This document shows positions 1-6,991 of a DNA stretch of 10,239 bases, in pieces. The position numbers and the translations under genes are program-made. Each line of letters starts with the position of its first letter. The stretch's first letter is position 1. The notes under the pieces are model-generated. The model had not been told where the DNA came from and searched no databases. It saw only the letters and a program-made list of their open reading frames with translations. Source of the DNA: DATDEW01 sp046590205 (GTDB lineage Bacteria > Bacteroidota > Ignavibacteria > Palsa-1295). The stretch is taken from NCBI GenBank assembly GCA_046590205.1, contig JBKJTT010000097.1, forward strand, positions 1 to 10,239. The letters are read 5' to 3'.

Positions 1-1171
1 TATCCCAAAGAAAGTTTGTCGCATTTTCTTTTAAGAATCCGTCAGCACCACCGAACGGGACAGCTCCGGTCGTCGAAGCACCAAAGCGTGTTTTGCCGGC
101 AAGTACTAAAATCTTACCTATTGTCGCATCACTGGTGGCAATAAAGCCAATCGGATTTGTAAAGTTGGGCTGCGAAGGGCGAGTAGTTGTCACTGCCCCT
201 GCTGTTGTTGCCGAGACATAGATTGTCGCACCCGCAGTAAACGCAGAGGTATTGAGTTGATTCACCAGACCAAATGCGGTGACATATCCTATGCTGTTAT
301 TGGCAATGGTTTCAGTAGTAATACCAATCGCATCGGCAGTCGCCAAGATATCAGCTTTTGCCAGAGCGATGGTTGGAAGACCTGTCGTTACATCACCACC
401 ATTGATATAGACTGCTTGTCCGTTTAAGATTGAAGCACCAGAGACATTGCGTACACGTATCCAGTTCTCCTGCCCAATATTCATGGTTACGCCATTATGG
501 TCGTTATAATAGGCAAGAGTTTTTGCCGTTGTATCATAAAAAACTCTGCCTTCAGAATAGGTGGGGTTACCTGAGGTAGCCCTCATCTGGAGAGAGTGAT
601 TATATATCTCTCCGCTGATAGTCATAAGTGAGACAGGAGTTGTTGTCCCGAGCAGAAACTCGCCTGCTGCTGTTAATCGCGCACGTTCGAGGTTATTGGT
701 ATAAAGACCAATATATTGTGGGGTAGTAGTATTCGTTGTTGCAAGTATGAGGGGCTGTGTATTGGTTGTACCGATGAAGCTGCCTGTTGTTCCGTTATAT
801 GCGCTTACGATGCTATTACCCGAAAGTGCCCATCCCGCTGAACCTATGGTTGCCGGATCTACCCATTGGGGAAATCCGCTTACAAGCGAAAGGATGTAGC
901 CGTTGGTGCTAGCTGCTAGCCAATCAAGTTGAGACGCTGTGCCTGTCATATACATGAGAGACCCCGCGCCTCCAAGAGATGCAGGAAGACGGAGAGTATA
1001 GTTTGTACTAAATCCGGTGGAAGGTCCTCGTAGTGTCAGAACATTTCCGCCTGCAGTTTGCTGGAGTCTTAGACCAAGCAGCGATTGCTGTGCATACACA
1101 GATGATTGCATGATAGCTGCAATAATGATTATTGAGATACACAGAACGCATTTACATTTATACGGTAGCAT
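1..1171 (-). CDS. Secreted tail-fibre-like protein, C-terminus beyond the window
   Basis: The frame is open from an ATG at 1171 to base 1, giving 390 residues and no stop. Residues 1-27 form a signal peptide (basic start, IIIIAAI core, cleavage probably after VYA). Residues 34-64 carry an N-terminal motif (LRLQQ, then NYTLRLP). Residues 152-180 (YIGLYTNNLERARLTAAGEF, then LLGTTTP) and 206-260 (EGRVFYDTTAKTLAYYNDHN; NWIRVRNVSGASILNGQAVY) are of the kind seen in phage tail fibres and tail-fibre-like surface proteins. Residues 365-390 (AVPFGG.DGFLKEN) look like the approach to another fibre segment. Such proteins often end in a peptidase S74 self-cleaving chaperone domain; that part is not visible, so this is inference. 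It is the third gene of a same-strand trio and lies 79 bp beyond its neighbour, across a hairpin. Function unknown; surface adhesion or a structural role is plausible. Confidence 0.8.
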   Translation of the reverse strand, partial: MLPYKCKCVLCISIIIIAAIMQSSVYAQQSLLGLRLQQTAGGNVLTLRGPSTGFSTNYTLRLPASLGGAGSLMYMTGTASQLDWLAASTNGYILSLVSGFPQWVDPATIGSAGWALSGNSIVSAYNGTTGSFIGTTNTQPLILATTNTTTPQYIGLYTNNLERARLTAAGEFLLGTTTPVSLMTISGEIYNHSLQMRATSGNPTYSEGRVFYDTTAKTLAYYNDHNGVTMNIGQENWIRVRNVSGASILNGQAVYINGGDVTTGLPTIALAKADILATADAIGITTETIANNSIGYVTAFGLVNQLNTSAFTAGATIYVSATTAGAVTTTRPSQPNFTNPIGFIATSDATIGKILVLAGKTRFGASTTGAVPFGGADGFLKENATNFLWD

Positions 1172-1199
1172 AATAACGTAAAAAAATTCTATACTAAAC

Positions 1200-1226
1200 C
1201 CAAGCGCGGGTGAAACCCGCACTTGG
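1200..1226 (-). terminator. Hairpin terminator between two tail-fibre-like genes
   Basis: Read on the minus strand, CCAAGTGCGGGT-TTC-ACCCGCGCTTGG forms a 12-bp stem with a 3-nt loop. One position is a G-U pair on the minus strand but a C-A mismatch on the plus strand, so the structure suits minus-strand RNA. The run of seven T lies about 13 nt beyond the stem (1186-1180), so termination may be only partial, or the hairpin may protect an mRNA end. It begins 25 bp after the stop of the gene at 1251-2009. Confidence 0.6.
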
Positions 1227-1250
1227 TCCATACTCATCAGTATCTATCTC

Positions 1251-2009
1251 TTAATTATGGAATGATACCAATGCTTCGCTTGCAGCGGTCGGATAGCCGG
1301 AGATCACAAAATCAAATGTGTTCGCTCCGGTATTAATCGCAGATACTGTTGCCGTGATCGGGAATCCGCCTGCTTCAAGAACAGTGACATTTATCACTGA
1401 TGTTGCAGTCAGAGTAAATCCAGCCGGTGGGGTTTGTGCAGCATAGCTGACTGCCGCCGCACTTAAAGCGATACGTTTGATACTTGATATATTCGCTAAG
1501 TTCGCAGCAATCGTAATCGAACCTGCGGCGTTGGTGATCGTAACACCTGTACCTGCAGTAAGAGTAGCTGCTACAGGAGCAGCGCCTGTCGAGCCGATAA
1601 GAATCTGTCCGTTCGTAAGTGCAGTTGAGACAAATCCTGTTCCTGCCGCATTGACAGAAAGCACTCCGTTACCCGTAAGTGATGCTACTCCCGTACCACC
1701 GTTTGCAACGGGCAGAATACCTGTTACATCAGCAGTACTAAGACCAACGGCACTATAAGTGAGGTCACCAGTTCCGGCTGCAAAGTTCGAGATCTTGACA
1801 ACGCCGTTACCTGTCGGCTGTGTCCAGGAAAGTGTCGGACTTGCAGTGAACGTTTGTTTTGATTTAAGCGTAAGCCCAAACGATGGATCAGTTGCTCCGC
1901 CTTGTTGGAGTTTGATACCGCTTGCAAACGGAGCTTGTGCAGATGCTGTCGTTGTCGCAAGCAAAAGAGCTGCGCCAAATACCGCTTTAATGAGTGTTGT
2001 TGTTTTCAT
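1251..2009 (-). CDS. Secreted tail-fibre-like repeat protein, 252 aa
   Basis: Residues 1-24 are a clear signal peptide (MKTTTLIKAVFGAALLLATTTASA). The mature protein is rich in Gly, Thr, Ala and Val, has no cysteine and is probably all-beta. Residues 91-107 (STADVTGILPVANGGTG) and 131-170 (LTNGQILIGSTGAAPVAATL and the following TAGTGVTITN) match the linker style of phage tail-fibre and collar proteins. The last about 50 residues form a beta module ending INTGANTFDFVISGYPT..., which aligns in register with the end of the neighbour at 2049-2807. There is no T9SS sorting domain, so export beyond the periplasm is not explained. No Shine-Dalgarno is visible; the leader is AT-rich with a short AAAT repeat. 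It starts 39 bp after the upstream gene's stop with no hairpin between, so the two are probably co-transcribed. Specific function not recognised. Confidence 0.82.
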   Translation of the reverse strand: MKTTTLIKAVFGAALLLATTTASAQAPFASGIKLQQGGATDPSFGLTLKSKQTFTASPTLSWTQPTGNGVVKISNFAAGTGDLTYSAVGLSTADVTGILPVANGGTGVASLTGNGVLSVNAAGTGFVSTALTNGQILIGSTGAAPVAATLTAGTGVTITNAAGSITIAANLANISSIKRIALSAAAVSYAAQTPPAGFTLTATSVINVTVLEAGGFPITATVSAINTGANTFDFVISGYPTAASEALVSFHN

Positions 2010-2048
2010 GATGAGTTATTATTGATAAAGAAATAAATAAATAAAAAA

Positions 2049-2807
2049 TTAGTTAATAACTAAGTAGTTAAGTGTCCCTGTGGTTGTCGGGTAAAAACCC
2101 GAGAACATCACCGAAAACCCTACACCTACGTTTATGCCTGTCACTGAAACTTGTGCGGTCTGCCCGCTCGGATCAACGACCGATACAAGTACGATCGATG
2201 ATGCAAGAATATCCGAATATGAGATATTGATGCTAATTGCATTGAGTGGTATTGTCACAGTACCGGAAAATTTATCGAGCCCCGAACCGGTAAGTCCGTT
2301 GGCTATTACTTTTCCTGTACCTGAAGGTTGAATGGTCGCACCGTTACCTACATCAATGATTGTACCTGAGGGCAGTGTGCCGGAGCCAATCTGCGAAGCA
2401 GGTACCATGATAGCAGACGGAATCGTTGTACTCCATACTGGTTGGAGTGACGGGTCAAGCATAAAGATAGAGCCAGCAGTGCCTGGGGAAAGTGGCACTG
2501 CAACGCTCGAGGAATTTCCTACCCAGATATTCCCCGGAGCTAACGGGGGAAGTGGATTATCGGTCCATGTTACAATGCCTGCGGGGTCAACGCGAAAATA
2601 ATTTATACCGTAAGGTGGCGGAATCGCTGGTAGTTGAAGCGTGTAGGAAGCAGATAAGCCAGATGCTGCACTTACTGCAATAGCGTTTCCGTTATTATCT
2701 AAACGCAGTTCACGCGCACCTAAAGCGCGTTGGGAGAAGGCATCCGATCCTTGCAAGATAAGTGCAATGAATAGAATAGCCGGAACGAAGGTCCTGACGA
2801 TTACCAT
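2049..2807 (-). CDS. Secreted tail-fibre-like protein, 252 aa, paralogue of its neighbour
   Basis: I chose the ATG at 2807; a GTG two codons upstream (2813) is the alternative. The ATG gives 252 residues, the same length as the next gene. Residues 1-26 are a signal peptide (TFVPAILFIALILQG core, cleavage near AFS-Q). Residues 33-61 (ELRLDNNGN..., then ASYTLQLPA) match the N-terminal motif of the protein starting at 1171. Residues 77-96 (GIVTWTDNPLPPLAPGNIWV) are typical tail-fibre-like linker. Residues 183-252 form a beta-rich C-terminal module (INVGVGFSVMFSGFYPT near the end) shared with the next gene. It has no cysteines, no T9SS domain and no recognisable enzyme motif. It is the first gene of the trio; the 228-bp gap to tRNA-Lys holds only AT-rich sequence, and I could not identify its promoter with confidence. 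Confidence 0.82.
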   Translation of the reverse strand: MVIVRTFVPAILFIALILQGSDAFSQRALGARELRLDNNGNAIAVSAASGLSASYTLQLPAIPPPYGINYFRVDPAGIVTWTDNPLPPLAPGNIWVGNSSSVAVPLSPGTAGSIFMLDPSLQPVWSTTIPSAIMVPASQIGSGTLPSGTIIDVGNGATIQPSGTGKVIANGLTGSGLDKFSGTVTIPLNAISINISYSDILASSIVLVSVVDPSGQTAQVSVTGINVGVGFSVMFSGFYPTTTGTLNYLVIN

Positions 2808-3035
2808 GAACACGTTATAGCAAACTGAAAATTGAACGCGTTATCCTTACGGAAAAACAGGCTCACATATTACGAGCAAATAGTGGGATGCTCAGGAAAT
2901 TAACAATAAAGCTTAGTGGGAAACGGCTTTTAAAAAATGATATAGCTTATAACGCAAGACCGAACTAGTCATCAAGGTAAATAGTTCCTATTCTTCGGAA
3001 AAATATTTTGTTGAGGGCAAACTATCGTTTTTAAG

Positions 3036-3108
3036 TGCTCCCTGCGGGACTCGAACCCGCGACCCAATGATTAAGAGTCATTTGCTCTACCAACTGAGCT
3101 AAGGAAGC
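3036..3108 (-). tRNA. tRNA-Lys(CTT)
   Basis: The minus strand folds into a complete 73-nt cloverleaf. The acceptor GCTTCCT pairs with AGGGAGC (one G-T pair), the D arm is GCTC-AGTTGGTA-GAGC, the anticodon arm is AATGA-CTCTTAA-TCATT, the variable loop is GGGTC and the T arm is GCGGG-TTCGAGT-CCCGC. The discriminator base is A and the CCA end is not encoded. The anticodon CTT (plus-strand positions 3073-3075) reads AAG, lysine. The gene stands alone: the next minus-strand gene starts 228 bp downstream, and the plus-strand Band 7 gene diverges upstream. I saw no repeated copy of its 3' end that would mark an integration site. Confidence 0.97.
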
Positions 3109-3222
3109 GAGGTGAAAATGCTTTTTCGGTGAGGGTAGTTCCGAAGACACCTGAGAAAAAAGAGGGCGTATATAGATTAGCGTATGTGTTAGTACACTCG
3201 CTATATTTAAGAGGTACACACC

Positions 3223-4155
3223 ATGTTCACAGCATTCATACTTTTCACACTTGTCGCTGTTGCGGCGCTTATTGCTCGTTCACGCGTGAGCGTCACGGCA
3301 AATACCCAATATGATCTACCAAAGATACTTAGTATTACATCAATGGCATCAATCGCGCTTGCTGTCATTTTTCTTACAATGGCATCGGTTACGGTCATCC
3401 CTGCCGGGAATGTCGGCGTGCAGGTTCTCTTCGGGAGCGTAGAGGACGAAGCATTAGAGAACGGATTCCATGTCATCAACCCGCTTTTTAATATTCGCGA
3501 GATGGATGTACGCACACAAGCATATACGATGAGCGGAACCCACGGCGAAGGTCAGGTCAAAGGTGATGATGCTATCGAGGTGCTCACAAGCGATGGGCTT
3601 ACACTCAGGCTTGAGATGACCGTTCAGTACCGGCTGCTTCCGACTGCTGCGCCTATGGTCTATCGAACGATCGGAGATGATTATGTAGAAAAGATCGTCC
3701 GCCCGGAAATACGTTCAGCATTGCGTGATAAAGCAGTGAATTATCTTAGTACCGATCTCTATTCGGTGAAACGTGAGGACTTTGTAAGCAAGGTCCAGGT
3801 ACTTTTAGATGGGGGTTTTAAAAAACGCGGACTTGTCTTAGAGGGTGTTCTGCTTCGTGATGTTGCTCTGCCTGCTGCTGTGCAACAATCTATCAATGCT
3901 AAAATATCAGCACAGCAAGATGCGCAGAAGATGGAGTTCGTCTTGCAGAAAGAAAAACAAGAAGCCGACCGCAAGCGCATTGAAGCGCAAGGTATTCAGG
4001 ATTTCCAACGCATCATAGCGATGGGCTTATCACAGCAGATCCTTGAATGGAAGGGCATAGAAGCCACACAGAAACTTGCCGAATCACCAAACACAAAAAT
4101 AGTTGTGGTCGGAAATCCGAAGAACGGGTTGCCTCTTATTCTCGGCGGGCAGTAA
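3223..4155 (+). CDS. Prohibitin-like SPFH/Band 7 membrane protein
   Basis: The protein has 310 residues. Hydrophobic segments lie at about 3-19 and 35-59, and the SPFH/Band 7 domain at about 58-225 follows the second. It begins VIPAGNVGVQVLFGSVEDEA and includes GFHVINPLFNIREMDVRTQA, LTSDGLTLRLEMTVQYRL and VRPEIRSALRDKAVNYLSTD, which are classic prohibitin-family positions. Residues about 222-262 are a charged, Gln-rich coiled coil (ISAQQDAQKMEF, then KEKQEADRKRIEAQG). The end (TKIVVVGNPKNGLPLILGG) also matches prohibitin-like proteins. Family members form ring-shaped oligomers at membranes and influence membrane organisation and proteolysis, for example FtsH with HflKC; this partner is inference. 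AAGAGG about 10 nt upstream of the ATG is one of the few Shine-Dalgarno-like sites here. The stop codon abuts the stop of the opposing isomerase gene. Confidence 0.92.
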   Translation: MFTAFILFTLVAVAALIARSRVSVTANTQYDLPKILSITSMASIALAVIFLTMASVTVIPAGNVGVQVLFGSVEDEALENGFHVINPLFNIREMDVRTQAYTMSGTHGEGQVKGDDAIEVLTSDGLTLRLEMTVQYRLLPTAAPMVYRTIGDDYVEKIVRPEIRSALRDKAVNYLSTDLYSVKREDFVSKVQVLLDGGFKKRGLVLEGVLLRDVALPAAVQQSINAKISAQQDAQKMEFVLQKEKQEADRKRIEAQGIQDFQRIIAMGLSQQILEWKGIEATQKLAESPNTKIVVVGNPKNGLPLILGGQ

Positions 4156-5316
4156 TTATTCGACTACTACGCGCTTTGTGATGCTACTGCCTTCTGCTTC
4201 GAGGCGGTAGATATATACTCCTGCGGGCAATGCGCCGCGAGTGAAGGGCACTTCGTTCTTGCCCATTTGCATCAATTTAGAATCAATGATCGTAAGCACA
4301 TTGCGACCTAAAATATCAAGGACGGTCAACGTGACATTCATTGGCTTGCTCAAGACGAAACCGATAGTTGCGCTTTCTTTTACAGGGTTCGGATAAACGT
4401 CATCAAACTCGACAGTGAGGTTGCTTTCAAGTTTGGAAGAAAGGGAGCCGATGGTAAACCTTCTAGATGATGAATACTCGCTTGCATTCCCACCATTATT
4501 TGCCATTACTCGCCAATAGTACGTTGTGTTGGTAGGAAGTTTATTGACAATGATATTAGAATCAATTTGACGAACACTGCTATCTGCAACGATTTGTGTA
4601 AATGCCTCATCTTTTGCGACCTGCAAACGGTAGAGCATTGCATCTGAGACTTTTCTCCAACGAAGTGTTGCTCTCGGTGCTGCCATGAGTATTGAATCAT
4701 TTACAGGCGAGACAAGCTGGGGTACTGCGGTCACGCTGTCATTCGAGCCAGTGCGTGTGATGAACATGGATATTTTATCGAGGGGATTATCATTAGCATC
4801 AGTTTCTGAATTGACGATTGAATCGGCTACATTCATTCCACTGACAACTTTCCCATAGACTGTGTACTGTCTATCAAGATGAGTGGGGTTTGCAATACAG
4901 ATAAAAAACTGGCTTGTTGCGGAATTCGGATCGGGCGTACGTGCCGCAGAGAGGATACCTCTTCGATGTGAGACCGAATTGAACTCGGCATCAATGGGTA
5001 CTTGGCTATCATCTCCAAAACCCCACGTCTCTCTCTCACCACTTCTTGAGTTTGGGTCGCCGCCTTGGATCATAAACCCGGGGATGACACGGTGGAATGC
5101 TATCGAGTCGAAGAACTTCATCGTAACGAGCGAATCCCAGTTGCGTACATGGTTCGGCGCGATGGCAGGGAACATCTCAACGACGATGTTTCCCATGAGC
5201 GTATCGGCGCGTTTGACCACGATCGTATATTGCGGTTTGCCCGTGAATTGGGCGAATGAACTTGTGCATATAAAAATAGCAACAATCAGAAGCGTTGAGT
5301 AGATAATATTTTTCAT
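4156..5316 (-). CDS. Secreted cyclophilin-type peptidyl-prolyl isomerase with T9SS sorting domain
   Basis: The frame extends upstream to 5682, but the ATG at 5316 gives a proper signal peptide (residues 1-22, MKNIIYSTLLIVAIFICTSS then FA-Q) and a 386-residue protein. The upstream stretch overlaps the divergent gene. Residues about 29-190 are a cyclophilin domain catalysing cis-trans isomerisation of Xaa-Pro bonds. The active-site segment FHRVIPGFMIQGGD (74-87) has the Arg, Phe, Met and Gln expected, and SQFFICI (135-141) and YTVYGKVVSGMNVADSI (151-167) complete the core. The usual active-site Trp position is His (HLDRQ, 146-150), as in many bacterial cyclophilins. Residues about 200-290 resemble a fibronectin type III-like domain (TTYYWRVMANNGGNASEYS). 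Residues 306-386 are a T9SS type A sorting domain (DVYPNPVKESATIGF to ITKRVVVE). It probably acts at or outside the outer membrane. No Shine-Dalgarno is seen. Confidence 0.93.
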   Translation of the reverse strand: MKNIIYSTLLIVAIFICTSSFAQFTGKPQYTIVVKRADTLMGNIVVEMFPAIAPNHVRNWDSLVTMKFFDSIAFHRVIPGFMIQGGDPNSRSGERETWGFGDDSQVPIDAEFNSVSHRRGILSAARTPDPNSATSQFFICIANPTHLDRQYTVYGKVVSGMNVADSIVNSETDANDNPLDKISMFITRTGSNDSVTAVPQLVSPVNDSILMAAPRATLRWRKVSDAMLYRLQVAKDEAFTQIVADSSVRQIDSNIIVNKLPTNTTYYWRVMANNGGNASEYSSSRRFTIGSLSSKLESNLTVEFDDVYPNPVKESATIGFVLSKPMNVTLTVLDILGRNVLTIIDSKLMQMGKNEVPFTRGALPAGVYIYRLEAEGSSITKRVVVE

Positions 5317-5427
5317 AGCGATATCAAAGAAGTGTAAATATCCGGTTCGAACAAAGCGACAGAAGTGATGGGACAATGCTAATTGAAAAACTGTGGTTCC
5401 GCAGATCCATTTTGACAGATTTTGTTG

Positions 5428-5435
5428 TATCTTTG
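5428..5435 (+). promoter_or_regulatory. Candidate Bacteroidota -7 element for the DUF2652 gene
   Basis: TATCTTTG fits the Bacteroidota primary sigma -7 consensus TAnnTTTG exactly. It lies 23 bp upstream of the ATG at 5459, which would leave a leader of under 20 nt. A TTTG at 5411-5414 is the only -33 candidate, and its 13-bp spacing is shorter than the usual 19-20. In the same gap, the minus strand has TCGCTTTG (5359-5352), a one-mismatch match that could serve the divergent isomerase gene. Confidence 0.4.
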
Positions 5436-5458
5436 TAGTCACATACACTACTACTACT

Positions 5459-6526
5459 ATGACAGAAAAAGGATATCTCGTTCTTGCCGATATTTCCGGA
5501 TATACTGCATATCTCGCTTCAACAGAGATAGAGCACTCGCAGGAAATACTCAAAGCACTTATCGATACAATTATTGATTCGATGGAATCGGTATTTAAAG
5601 TCGCTGAAGTCGAGGGCGACGCCGTCTTTGCATACGGACCACGTGATGGGATAACACGTGCGGAATCTGTAATAGAGAACATCGAAACGACCTATGCAAA
5701 GTTCATTAAGCACCGCGAGGTGATGAAGTATGAGGTCAAGTGTGATTGCAGAGCATGCAGCGAAGTAGGTACTCTTGATCTGAAGATCATTTCTCATTAT
5801 GGCGAATATGCTTTGCAGGATTTTGGCAAGGTCCCGAAACCCTTCGGCTCTGATGTGAACCTTGCTCACCGTCTGCTAAAGAACTCCGTGAGGAATGCAA
5901 CCGGATGGCGCGGGTATGCTCTCTTTAGCACTACATGCACCGAACTTCCGCTTCCGCCTGATGATAAGATACTGCGGCTGAAAGAACACTATGATGATTT
6001 CAACGAACTTGAAACGCTTTCCTATGACCTATCCGGCACATATGATGCATATATAAACACTCACCGGAGGTTCATCAGCGATGCGGATGCTGACTATTAC
6101 TTTACGATAGTGCTTGAGATACCAATAGGCACTGCATGGGAGTGGCTTGTCGAGCCAGATAAACGCAATCTCTGGATGACTGATGTGAAGTGGTCGGAAG
6201 GTAAACGGGTCACCGGTAGAACGGCAGTAGGCTCATCGAACCACTGTGCTCACGGAAAAGGGAAGAATACGGAGACCATCATTGACTGGAAGCCGTTCGA
6301 GTATATGACGGTTGAATCAGTAGAAAAAAAAGATGTTGCCTATTTTACCTACAGCATAAAGGAAGAAGGTGAGAAGACGCGTGTTACATTTGCAGTGAAG
6401 ATGGAGATGAAGCTCCCCGCATTCATAAAGAAACGCCTCATCACATTTATGATGAATAAGAAATACAGAATGCCCGAGATAATTCGCTCGATAGAGAAAC
6501 TTGCAAAAGAACATGCTCTATCATAA
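5459..6526 (+). CDS. DUF2652 (class III cyclase-like) and SRPBCC fusion protein
   Basis: The frame opens with a GTG at 5393, but the ATG at 5459 lies after the likely promoter and starts exactly at the conserved domain, giving 355 residues. Residues 5-200 match DUF2652: GYLVLADISGYTAYLASTEI (5-24), VEGDAVFAYG (51-60), a CxCxxC motif at Cys95, Cys97 and Cys100, then LDLKIISHYGEY (106-117) and GSDVNLAHRLLKNS (130-143). This family resembles class III nucleotidyl cyclases: Asp11 and Asp54 sit where the metal-binding aspartates would be, and the SDVNLAHRL stretch recalls the cyclase VNxAxRL motif. Cyclase activity is not established. Residues about 210-350 are a SRPBCC/START-like domain (FTIVLEIPIGTAWEWLVEPD, then YSIKEEGEKTRVTFAVKMEM), a fold that binds hydrophobic ligands. 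No signal peptide or membrane segment, so cytoplasmic. A ligand-sensing regulatory role is inference. Confidence 0.87.
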   Translation: MTEKGYLVLADISGYTAYLASTEIEHSQEILKALIDTIIDSMESVFKVAEVEGDAVFAYGPRDGITRAESVIENIETTYAKFIKHREVMKYEVKCDCRACSEVGTLDLKIISHYGEYALQDFGKVPKPFGSDVNLAHRLLKNSVRNATGWRGYALFSTTCTELPLPPDDKILRLKEHYDDFNELETLSYDLSGTYDAYINTHRRFISDADADYYFTIVLEIPIGTAWEWLVEPDKRNLWMTDVKWSEGKRVTGRTAVGSSNHCAHGKGKNTETIIDWKPFEYMTVESVEKKDVAYFTYSIKEEGEKTRVTFAVKMEMKLPAFIKKRLITFMMNKKYRMPEIIRSIEKLAKEHALS

Positions 6527-6547
6527 GTAAAATACTTTTAAACAAGA

Positions 6548-6582
6548 ATAGGGCATGTATCCAAAGCAGATACATGCCCTAT
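6548..6582. terminator. 14-bp hairpin between convergent genes
   Basis: ATAGGGCATGTATC and GATACATGCCCTAT form a perfect 14-bp stem around a 7-nt loop, 21 bp after the DUF2652 stop. On the minus strand it is followed by TCTTGTTT, a weak T tail; on the plus strand the tail is not T-rich. It probably marks the ends of both convergent transcripts. Confidence 0.65.
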
Positions 6583-6588
6583 ACTGTT

Positions 6589-6607
6589 GCAGGTCCTTTA
6601 GACCTGC
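6589..6607. terminator. Second short hairpin of the same convergent gap
   Basis: GCAGGTC-CTTTA-GACCTGC is a perfect 7-bp stem with a 5-nt loop, 6 bp from the larger hairpin and 8 bp from the stop of the broken T9SS gene. There is no T run on either side, so it is more likely a helper structure or RNA-end stabiliser than a terminator by itself. Confidence 0.4.
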
Positions 6608-6615
6608 GCGCTGCA

Positions 6616-6991
6616 TTAACGAACGATCATAAAACGTGATTCCATTAATGCACCCGGAACTCGTGTGGCGATAAAGTAAGCGCCCACGGGTAACTCTTTG
6701 GTATCAAAGGATACCGAATGAATACCAGCATCTTTTTTGCCGGAAAAGAACGAGCAGTGTATTCGCTTGTGCGCCTCCACTTGTAGAGGCACCAAAACCA
6801 CCAACAGCATTTGCTGCAAGATCGGCGGTAAGCGAATTCAAAGAAGAACTTAGTTGAATACGCGGTGAAAGTTCTAACTCACCATCAACTGAAATACCGA
6901 TCTTATAATCGGTGTTCGCATTTACGGTGAATGTCGATCCGCCATCACCTGTCCCGCCGATCATTGCATCAAAAAATCCGCCGACTGTCAT
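6616..6991 (-). pseudogene. Broken T9SS cargo gene (deletion plus frameshift)
   Basis: Two overlapping minus-strand frames together look like the remains of one gene. The first (ATG at 6991, stop at 6704) encodes 95 residues: a Gly/Ser/Thr-rich stretch (DGGSTFTVNANTDYKIGISV; ADLAANAVGGFGASTSGG) that then turns into unlikely sequence (RQKRCWYSFGIL). The second frame, open through 6819-6616, ends in GKKDAGIHSVSFDTKELPVG, then AYFIATR...ESRFMIVR, the second half of a T9SS sorting domain. The first half of that domain (YPNP and the following strands) is missing, and the first frame has no signal peptide. A six-A run near 6735 lies in the overlap; removing one A would join the frames, but would not restore the lost part. 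Internal deletion together with a frameshift is the simplest reading. A sequencing error alone would not explain the missing pieces. Confidence 0.55.

Noticed and set aside
2031..2046. AAAT repeats just upstream of the gene at 1251-2009, possible phase-variation tract
   Set aside because: Only about three full units are present, too few to suggest slippage, and AT-rich leaders are normal here.
1477..2683. Several plus-strand frames opposite the tail-fibre-like genes
   Set aside because: They are antisense to better-supported secreted proteins, rich in Pro/Val/Ala from the complement of Gly/Thr/Ala codons, and show no domain.
1..2807. Prophage call for the left-hand genes
   Set aside because: All three proteins have signal peptides and no capsid, terminase, portal, lysis or integrase gene is visible.
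3036..3108. tRNA-Lys as a phage or island attachment site next to tail-fibre-like genes
   Set aside because: No integrase gene and no direct repeat of the tRNA 3' end were seen in the window.
5393..5458. Upstream extension of the DUF2652 frame from a GTG
   Set aside because: It contains the candidate -7 element and adds 22 residues without family support; the domain begins right after the ATG at 5459.
5317..5682. Upstream extension of the isomerase reading frame
   Set aside because: It overlaps the start of the divergent DUF2652 gene and would bury the signal peptide that begins at 5316.
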